Virus record (IMG/VR): IMGVR_UViG_3300030060_001866
Coordinates: 1-36,977 of that record
DNA: 36,977 bases
Strand: one strand, 5' to 3'
DNA from: a virus
Below are positions 31,083 through 36,977 of the stretch, one piece after another (position 1 is the stretch's first letter; the number at the start of each line of letters is the position of its first letter). The position numbers were made by a program, and so were the translations under genes. A model generated the notes under the pieces. The model had not been told where the DNA came from and did no database searches. It saw nothing but the letters and a program-made list of their open reading frames with translations.

Positions 31083-32330
31083 ATGGCTAAAAAAGATGAA
31101 CAGGTAGTTGAAGAAGTTCAACCGACCGAAGAAGTAAAAACAGAACCTACTAATATAGAGGAAGATGTTTTAAAAGAAGGTGGAGACATGAAAATGAAGT
31201 CTAAACCTAAAATGAAAAAATATAATCAACCAAAAGACAATACTATAAAGGTTGATTTAAGTAAAAAAGAAACTGAAGGTGAAACTAAAGAAGAAGAAAC
31301 ACCTAAAGTTGATTTAACAAAAGAAGAACCTAAAGAAGAGGTTGTTGAAGAAATAAAAGAAGAACAACCAAAAGAAGAGGTTAAAGAAGAAACTCCTGTA
31401 TTAGAAGAAATACAAGAAGAGGAGGAAAAAGTAGTTGAAGAAAAAGCAGAAGAACTTCAAGAAGAAGTTGAAGAAGCTATAGTTGAAGCTCAAGAAACAG
31501 GTGAGCCACTACCAGAAAACATACAAAAAGTTGTAGAGTTTATAAATGAAACTGGTGGAACTTTAGAGGATTACGTAAAGATAAATCAAGACTTTAGTAA
31601 ATACGATGATAATCAACTACTAAGAGAATATTATAAACAAACTAAATCACATCTTACTGATGATGAAATTAGTTTTTTAATGGAGGATCAATTTTCATAT
31701 GACGAAGAAGCAGATGAAGAAAGAGACATCCGAAGAAAAAAATTGGCATTGAAAGAGCAAGTTGCTAATGCTAAGAACCACTTGGACGGTTTAAAGTCCA
31801 AATACTATGCGGAAATTAAAGCCGGTGTTAAGTTAACGCCTGATCAACAAAAAGCTGTAGATTTCTTTAATAGATATAACAAAGAGCAAGGTGAGAATCA
31901 AAAAGTTGCAGATCGTCAAGCTTCTGTTTTTAAACAAAAAACTAATAATGTTTTTAACAATGAATTCAAAGGTTTTGAATACAAGGTTGGAGATAAAAGA
32001 TATAGGTTTAATGTTAAAGATGCTGACAAGGTAAAAAGTGAGCAAAGTGATATTACAAATTTTGTTAAAAAGTTTTTAAACGATAAAAACGAAATGAGTG
32101 ATGGAGCTGGTTATCACAAATCTTTATTTACTGCAATGAATGCTGATGCTGTTGCAAACCATTTTTACCAACAAGGTAAAGCTGATGCTATAAAAGAAAG
32201 CATGGCTAAATCTAAAAACGTAAACATGGACCCCAGACAAACACATAAAACTGTTGAAGCTGGTGGTATTAAAGTAAAAGCTATAACAGGTGATGATTCC
32301 AACGCGTTCAGAGTTAGATTAAGAAAATAA
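31083..32330 (+). CDS. putative scaffold protein, Glu/Lys-rich (415 aa)
   Basis: Residues 1-150 are dominated by Glu, Lys, Val and Pro in short repeats (KEEPKEEVVEEIKEEQPKEE), disordered or coiled coil. The middle (about 195-270) is helical with LTPDQQKAVDFFNRYNKEQG. The C-terminal 60 residues are basic. Composition, length and position between portal and major capsid gene are those of a head scaffold. No protease domain is seen. The 31700-31845 stretch has slightly more G/C-ending codons than the rest. The leader is A/T-only. Confidence 0.7.
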   Translation: MAKKDEQVVEEVQPTEEVKTEPTNIEEDVLKEGGDMKMKSKPKMKKYNQPKDNTIKVDLSKKETEGETKEEETPKVDLTKEEPKEEVVEEIKEEQPKEEVKEETPVLEEIQEEEEKVVEEKAEELQEEVEEAIVEAQETGEPLPENIQKVVEFINETGGTLEDYVKINQDFSKYDDNQLLREYYKQTKSHLTDDEISFLMEDQFSYDEEADEERDIRRKKLALKEQVANAKNHLDGLKSKYYAEIKAGVKLTPDQQKAVDFFNRYNKEQGENQKVADRQASVFKQKTNNVFNNEFKGFEYKVGDKRYRFNVKDADKVKSEQSDITNFVKKFLNDKNEMSDGAGYHKSLFTAMNADAVANHFYQQGKADAIKESMAKSKNVNMDPRQTHKTVEAGGIKVKAITGDDSNAFRVRLRK

Positions 32331-32358
32331 CAAGTTTAACAATTAAAAATTAATAATT

Positions 32359-33882
32359 ATGCCTTTTTCAAGTGTAGGTGCGTATTTATCGCACATAACT
32401 CCAAGACCGTCAAAGCAAGTATATTTAAATAACTACTTGTCATTTGACGACAGTTCTGGTGGTGGTACTTTTGCTCAGCAATTCCTACCAGAAATTTATG
32501 AGAAGGAAGTAGAGAGATTCGGTAAAAGAACTATCTCTGGTTTCTTATCAATGGTTGGAGCAGAAATGCCTATGGCTTCTGATCAAGTAATTTGGTCTGA
32601 GCAAGGTAGATTACATATTGCATATAGCTCCGCTGCTAATAACGACGGTGCTGATGCTGTAGAAATCAAAACTGCTGCTTCTAACACAATTACGTTACCA
32701 GCTAACAACTTAATTCAAAACCACGATACAATCGTCATTGCAAATGAAGATTCAAGCAAGGTTTTAAAAGCTATTGTAGTTGCTGGTGGTGGAACAACTG
32801 AAATAACTGTTGCTCCATATACTCAATCCCATTTAAATGGTCAAAACTCAGGACCGGTTAACTTTGCTGACAATGAAGATATAAACATTTTTGTTTACGG
32901 TACTGAATATAAGAAAGGTTCAAGTGAGACAAGTAGAAAAATCGACGCTCCTTTTACTCAGTTTTCTAACAAGCCAATGATTTTAAGAGACAGATACCAA
33001 ATTTCTGGTTCTGACACTGCACAAATCGGTTGGGTTGAAGTAACAACTGAAGAGGGTGCATCAGGTTATCTATGGTACTTAAAATCTGAATCTGAAGCTA
33101 GACTAAGATTTAACGATTACCTAGAAATGGCAATGGTTGAAGCTGAAGATGTTGACGCAACAGGTAATGCTGGTGCTAACTTCCAAGGCTCAGGTGCTTT
33201 TGCTGTTAAAGGTTCTGAAGGTCTATTTGCTGCTTTAGAGTCAAGAGGTTTAGTATTTACTGGAACTGACTTTGATGTATTCCAAGCTTTAAACTCTACT
33301 GCAGGACCAGGTGGTACTCCATCTGCTCAAGCTTATGTTTCACAACAAGGTTTAGGTGAGTTTGATGTAATTCTTCAAGAATTAGATAAGCAAGGTGCTA
33401 TTGAAGAAAACATGATGTTCTTAGACAGATCAACTTCATTAGAAATTGATAACATGTTAGCTTCATTAAATTCAGGATTTGTTGGTGGTGTTTCTTACGG
33501 TGTATTTAACAACGCTGAAGATATGGCCTTAAATTTAGGTTTCTCTGGTTTCAGAAGAGGTTCTTATGACTTCTATAAAACTGACTGGAAATATCTAAAT
33601 GACTCTGTAACAAGAGGTTTAATAGGTGATGTTGAAGGTGTTATCATACCTGCAGGTACATCAACTGTTTATGATGAGCAATTAGGTAAGAATATTCAAA
33701 GACCATTCTTACACGTTAGATATAGAGCTTCTGAAGCTGATGATAGAAAAATGAAATCATGGATCACTGGATCTGTTGGTGGAAACTTCACATCTGACGT
33801 AGATGAAATGGTAGTGAACTTCCTATCAGAAAGATGTTTATGTGTTCAAGCTGCGAATAACTTCGTATTATTGAAAAACTAA
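32359..33882 (+). CDS. major capsid protein
   Basis: 507 aa. N-terminal blocks GGGTFAQQFLPEIYEKEVER, FGKRTISGFLSMVGAEMPM and SDQVIWSEQGRLH match crAss-like and related HK97-fold capsids as I recall them. An insertion domain with a beta-rich centre and a C-terminal SERCLCVQAANNFVLLKN complete the chain. Codons are more C-ending (TTC, AAC, GAC) than in neighbours, as expected for the most expressed gene. A strong intrinsic terminator follows the stop, which further supports this assignment. Confidence 0.88.
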   Translation: MPFSSVGAYLSHITPRPSKQVYLNNYLSFDDSSGGGTFAQQFLPEIYEKEVERFGKRTISGFLSMVGAEMPMASDQVIWSEQGRLHIAYSSAANNDGADAVEIKTAASNTITLPANNLIQNHDTIVIANEDSSKVLKAIVVAGGGTTEITVAPYTQSHLNGQNSGPVNFADNEDINIFVYGTEYKKGSSETSRKIDAPFTQFSNKPMILRDRYQISGSDTAQIGWVEVTTEEGASGYLWYLKSESEARLRFNDYLEMAMVEAEDVDATGNAGANFQGSGAFAVKGSEGLFAALESRGLVFTGTDFDVFQALNSTAGPGGTPSAQAYVSQQGLGEFDVILQELDKQGAIEENMMFLDRSTSLEIDNMLASLNSGFVGGVSYGVFNNAEDMALNLGFSGFRRGSYDFYKTDWKYLNDSVTRGLIGDVEGVIIPAGTSTVYDEQLGKNIQRPFLHVRYRASEADDRKMKSWITGSVGGNFTSDVDEMVVNFLSERCLCVQAANNFVLLKN

Positions 33883-33892
33883 AACACTTATT

Positions 33893-33930
33893 AAAAGCAA
33901 AGGGGCTTCGGCCCCTAGGCTTTTATTTTT
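33893..33930 (+). terminator. intrinsic terminator after the capsid gene
   Basis: AAAAGC, then GGGGC-TTCG-GCCCC, a UUCG-capped stem, then GGCTTTT pairing with the AAAAGC side, followed by a T-rich run (ATTTTTAACTTTTT). It is the clearest rho-independent terminator in the window and lies 11 nt past the capsid stop. Confidence 0.9.
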
Positions 33931-33952
33931 AACTTTTTAATTATATTATATC

Positions 33953-34690
33953 ATGGAAAAATTTGAAATAAAAGACAGGGTGTATGTTGTCAAAGGAAGT
34001 AATAATCCTCCGATACTGTCTATACAATCTAAACATACAGGTAAAAATCCTTTACTTTGGTTTGACGAAGAAAAAGGATACAATAGAGAATTAAGGTATG
34101 GTACAAACCAAAAATCACCATTTGCTGACGAACAGTCGGGTTATGTAACTTTAGGTCACATATTTTTTAAAAATGGTAGATTAAACGTACCAAAAACAAA
34201 ACCAGCTTTGCAAAAGCTGCTATCACTTTATCACCCAAAAAGAGATATTCTTTATACTGAATATCAACCAGAAATTATAGCGGAAGATCAAGTTGATAGA
34301 ATAGAGTTAGAATTTGAAGCTTTAGCTTTAGCTAAACAACTTAATGTAGATGAAATGGAAGCTATATTAAGGGTTGAGTTAGGTAATAGAGTTTCTAAAA
34401 TGTCTTCTAAAGAAATAAAAAGAGATGCTTTATTATTTGCAAAAGGAGATCCTGTTAACTTTATAAAACTAGGTACTGACGAAAACGTTCAGCTTAGAAA
34501 TATAGGTGTGAAAGCTGTAGAAGCTGGAATAATTAAGTTAACAAATGATAGGAGAGCTTTTAATTGGAAAAATGGTAGAAAATTATTTACTGTTCCATTT
34601 GATGAGCATCCATACTCTGCTTTAGCCTCTTGGTTTAAAACAGACGATGGCTTAGAGATTTTACAAGCCATTGAGAAAAAACTAAAATAA
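33953..34690 (+). CDS. phage protein of unknown function after the capsid gene (245 aa)
   Basis: Starts MEKFEIKDRVYVVKGSNNPP and continues SIQSKHTGKNPLLWFDEEKG. A beta-rich N-terminal half (YVTLGHIFFKNGRLNVPKTK) resembles a small capping or virion barrel; the second half is helical (FEALALAKQLNVDEMEAILR). Proteins of similar layout follow the capsid gene in related phages as I recall, but no function is established. It is separated from the capsid gene by the terminator, so it probably has its own promoter or depends on read-through. Confidence 0.65.
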   Translation: MEKFEIKDRVYVVKGSNNPPILSIQSKHTGKNPLLWFDEEKGYNRELRYGTNQKSPFADEQSGYVTLGHIFFKNGRLNVPKTKPALQKLLSLYHPKRDILYTEYQPEIIAEDQVDRIELEFEALALAKQLNVDEMEAILRVELGNRVSKMSSKEIKRDALLFAKGDPVNFIKLGTDENVQLRNIGVKAVEAGIIKLTNDRRAFNWKNGRKLFTVPFDEHPYSALASWFKTDDGLEILQAIEKKLK

Positions 34691-34698
34691 AAATCATT

Positions 34699-34736
34699 TA
34701 TAGAGGTGGTCATCTCTATAGGTGACCACTACTATA
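34699..34736 (+). promoter_or_regulatory. two mutually exclusive hairpins in a leader
   Basis: TATAGAG (34699-34705) pairs with CTCTATA (34714-34720), a 7-bp stem. Alternatively GTGGTCA (34706-34712) pairs with TGACCAC (34723-34729), extended outward by TATAG with CTATA to about 13 bp with one mismatch. The two cannot form together. An A-run, not a T-run, follows, so it is not a classical terminator on the plus strand. It lies 14 nt before the ATG at 34750. Confidence 0.55.
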
Positions 34737-34749
34737 AAAAAAAAGAAAT

Positions 34750-35529
34750 ATGGTTAATATAGATACAGTATACCAAAGAGTTTTAGCGATAGCAAATAAA
34801 GAACAAAGAGGATATATAACACCTCAAGAATTTAATCTATTCGCAAACCAAGCTCAAATGGATATTTTTGAACAATACTTTTACGATTTAAACTCTATAA
34901 ATAAATTTCCAGGTAACGATACTACATATGCTGACCAGGTAGATATATTAAATGAAAAAATAGATGTATTTGAAAGATATTATAGTACTGTTGATATGTC
35001 TAGTACATCTGGTCAAGAAGGTAGAGGTACTTTACCTTTATACTACCGTATGGGTGAACTATACTACAAATGTAAAGGTGGTTATGTAGAAATAGAAAAA
35101 ATAAATCAAAACGAAATACACCATATACAAAACTCTCCATTAACAGCTCCAACACTAAAAAGACCTGTTTACGTTAGAACAAGTGGTGCGGTGCCAGACG
35201 ACTCAAGTGGCACAGGGCAAAACCCAACATTTGCTTTCGACGGAGCTCTTTCAAGATCAATACAGATATACCCAATAACAATAACTAGTAATGTAGTATG
35301 TAATTACATTGCAAGACCTACAACTGTAAACTGGGCTTACACTATAAATGCTGACAATGGTAGAACTTTATACAACGCTAACGCAGCAACACATTTTGAT
35401 CTTCATATATCTGAAGAAACTGAGTTAGTTATAAAAATATTAGAATTAGCTGGTATACAAATAAAAGATCCTCAACTATATCAACAAGCAGCTACTGAGG
35501 AAGGACAAAACATACAACAAGAATCATAA
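34750..35529 (+). CDS. putative neck / ring protein (259 aa)
   Basis: Starts MVNIDTVYQRVLAIANKEQR and continues GYITPQEFNLFANQAQMDIF. This N-terminus, ending F-(E/D)-Q-Y-F-Y-D-L-N, is one I recognise from virion proteins of marine podoviruses and crAss-like phages. A beta-rich middle follows (GGYVEIEKINQNEIHHIQNS), then a C-terminal helix with LVIKILELAGIQIKDPQLYQ. By position, after capsid and before the stabilisation protein, it is likely a head-tail connector ring. The leader carries the alternative hairpins. Confidence 0.7.
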   Translation: MVNIDTVYQRVLAIANKEQRGYITPQEFNLFANQAQMDIFEQYFYDLNSINKFPGNDTTYADQVDILNEKIDVFERYYSTVDMSSTSGQEGRGTLPLYYRMGELYYKCKGGYVEIEKINQNEIHHIQNSPLTAPTLKRPVYVRTSGAVPDDSSGTGQNPTFAFDGALSRSIQIYPITITSNVVCNYIARPTTVNWAYTINADNGRTLYNANAATHFDLHISEETELVIKILELAGIQIKDPQLYQQAATEEGQNIQQES

Positions 35530-35540
35530 AATAAAAGACT

Positions 35541-36656
35541 ATGCCATTATTTGAAGGAACACAACAACAATACTACGGATCTCAAAGTTTTACGGCCTCT
35601 AATGGTCAAAATGATTTTGTATTAACATTTCCAAACGACGAAACGTTAATGTATAGTCTAAGTACTATGCCATTAACAAATAGTGATTTTACTGTTACAT
35701 TAAATGGCAATGCTTTATCAACTGGAGATTTTAGTTATACTGCTAGTAGTTTTACTGTTACTTTAGCTTCTTCAGCTTCAGCTGGTGATATTGTAGTTGT
35801 AACATTAATTAATCCAGATTTAGGTAATTATCAAAATATAACTTTACAAGCAATAATAAATAACTTTATGGTTAGTTATGTAGGTGCTGATAAGATAATA
35901 CCTAGAGTTAGAAGAGCTGATGTAGCTTTTCATGCTCAAAGAGCAATACAAGAATTAAGTTATGATACTTTTAAATCTAAAAAATCACAGGAAATAGAAG
36001 TTCCACCATCTTTAAAAATGGCTTTACCACATGATTATGTAAATTATGTTAAAGTTTGTTACATAGATGAAGCTGGAACAGAAAGATTATTATATCCTGC
36101 TAGAAAAACTAGTAACCCAACAGCTGTTGTTCAAGCTGGTGATTTTAGTTATAGCTTTGATAATAACGGTAATTTGTTAACAGCTTCTGATTCTGATACA
36201 TGGGCTAGGTATCAAGCTAGAAATGAAGCTGATAATTCCGATAGTAATGACAACTATAAAAAAACAGAAGAAGATTTTGATGTTTTACAAGGTAGAAGAT
36301 ACGGTATAGAACCTGAAAACGCTCAATTTAACGGTATATTTTATATAGATGAAAATAAAGGTTATATACATTTTAGTTCTACTATGAGCGGTAAAACAGT
36401 TTCACTTAAATACATAAGTGATGGTTTAGCTACAGATGACGAAATGGTAGTTCATAAATTTGCAGAAGAAGCTATGTATAAATATATTGCTTACGCTATA
36501 GCAAGCACACACACTACAGTTAATCCTTCTTTTATACCAATGCTTAAAAAAGAAAGATTTGCCGCAATAAGAAAAGCTAAACTTAGACTATCTAATATAA
36601 AGATAGAAGAGATTACGCAAGTAATGAGAGGTAAGTCTAAACAGATTAAACACTAA
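35541..36656 (+). CDS. putative neck / tail-tubular protein (371 aa)
   Basis: Starts MPLFEGTQQQYYGSQSFTAS, a beta sandwich of about 110 residues. A helical core follows (VRRADVAFHAQRAIQELSYD) with MALPHDYVNYVKVCYID. The C-terminus reads FAEEAMYKYIAYAIAS and ERFAAIRKAKLRLSNIKIEE. The last block, ending in E-E-I-T-Q-V-M-R-G-K-S-K, is typical of a conserved connector protein of marine podoviruses. It probably forms part of the short tail or neck below the portal. Confidence 0.7.
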   Translation: MPLFEGTQQQYYGSQSFTASNGQNDFVLTFPNDETLMYSLSTMPLTNSDFTVTLNGNALSTGDFSYTASSFTVTLASSASAGDIVVVTLINPDLGNYQNITLQAIINNFMVSYVGADKIIPRVRRADVAFHAQRAIQELSYDTFKSKKSQEIEVPPSLKMALPHDYVNYVKVCYIDEAGTERLLYPARKTSNPTAVVQAGDFSYSFDNNGNLLTASDSDTWARYQARNEADNSDSNDNYKKTEEDFDVLQGRRYGIEPENAQFNGIFYIDENKGYIHFSSTMSGKTVSLKYISDGLATDDEMVVHKFAEEAMYKYIAYAIASTHTTVNPSFIPMLKKERFAAIRKAKLRLSNIKIEEITQVMRGKSKQIKH

Positions 36657-36659
36657 CAC

Positions 36660-36977
36660 ATGCCAGAATTGAAACACACTTTTACAAAAGGTAAAATGAA
36701 TAAAGACCTTGATGAAAGACTAGTGCCTAACGGTGAATATAGAGACGCTATGAACATAGAAGTAGCTGGTTCAGAAGGTGACGACGTTGGTGCAGCCCAA
36801 AATATACTCGGAAATAAAGTAAGAGGATCACATGGTATATCTAATGCTAACTGTGTTGGTGCTATTGCAAATACTGCTACAGAAAAAATATATTATTTTA
36901 TTACATCATCAACTACAGATGCTATAATAGAATATGATCAAACAAACGACACAACACTTCCAGTCGTAATAGACAAG
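36660..36977 (+). CDS. tail stabilisation protein, N-terminus (cut by window end)
   Basis: 106 codons are visible, starting MPELKHTFTKGKMNKDLDER, then LVPNGEYRDAMNIEV, SEGDDVGAAQNILGN and NCVGAIANTATEKIYYF. The motif G-(K/R)-M-N-K-D-L-D-E-R-L-V-P-N-G-E-Y-R-D-A-x-N is a highly conserved opening of the so-called stabilisation proteins of crAss-like and many marine podoviruses, which plug the portal and keep DNA inside. The frame is open to the end. The ATG is 3 nt after the upstream stop. Confidence 0.8.
   Translation, partial: MPELKHTFTKGKMNKDLDERLVPNGEYRDAMNIEVAGSEGDDVGAAQNILGNKVRGSHGISNANCVGAIANTATEKIYYFITSSTTDAIIEYDQTNDTTLPVVIDK

Overview
The window is an AT-rich piece (about one third G+C by eye) of a double-stranded DNA phage genome, most likely a short-tailed marine phage of a Bacteroidota (flavobacterial) host. 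Evidence for the host is indirect. Nearly all genes lack a Shine-Dalgarno site and instead have A/T-only leaders such as AACTTAAATTAAATAAA just before ATG. The protein families (terminase of about 740 aa, portal of about 800 aa, HK97-type capsid of about 500 aa, neck and stabilisation proteins) also resemble crAss-like and related flavobacterial podoviruses. The taxonomic call is inference from sizes, order and remembered motifs.

Layout: two divergent arms meet at a control region near 10.15-10.45 kb. The left arm (1-10147, minus strand) is an early and replication arm. Small, mostly unrecognised genes lie nearest the control region. Further out come an ATP-dependent DNA ligase, a secreted 3D-domain protein, an HTH protein, a full sigma-70-like factor, an ERF annealing protein with a RecE-like PD-(D/E)XK exonuclease, and the start of a conserved small protein at the window edge. 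This arm also holds an initiator-type tRNA-fMet, three tRNA-like elements and six copies of a promoter-like motif of about 36 bp. Several genes here are only 31-55 codons long (48-215, 3754-3864, 8966-9100, 9087-9230, 9217-9336, 9347-9442, possibly 10010-10147).

The right arm (10448-36977, plus strand) is the late arm: a small basic protein, a phage-encoded GroEL with an overlapping GroES, a winged-helix-like protein, an HEXXH metallopeptidase candidate, a protein with an EF-hand-like loop, a holin, three tail or fibre proteins (the largest 2240 aa with recurrent motifs), small conserved proteins including a possible tandem GroES-like protein, then packaging and head genes (putative small terminase, TerL, portal, scaffold-like, major capsid), a textbook terminator, neck proteins and a stabilisation protein cut by the window end.

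The most notable signals are: (1) a directional 36-bp motif on the minus strand of the left arm plus one copy on the plus strand facing the late arm, a candidate for recognition by the phage sigma factor; (2) tRNA-like minihelices (acceptor stem plus T-arm, with no room for D or anticodon arms) and a tmRNA-like element, all followed, like the real tRNA, by CTAA; for two of these the trailer is the leader of the next gene, suggesting tRNA punctuation of a phage mRNA; (3) the viral chaperonin pair; (4) a sharply bounded patch of foreign codon usage inside the ATPase core of the terminase.
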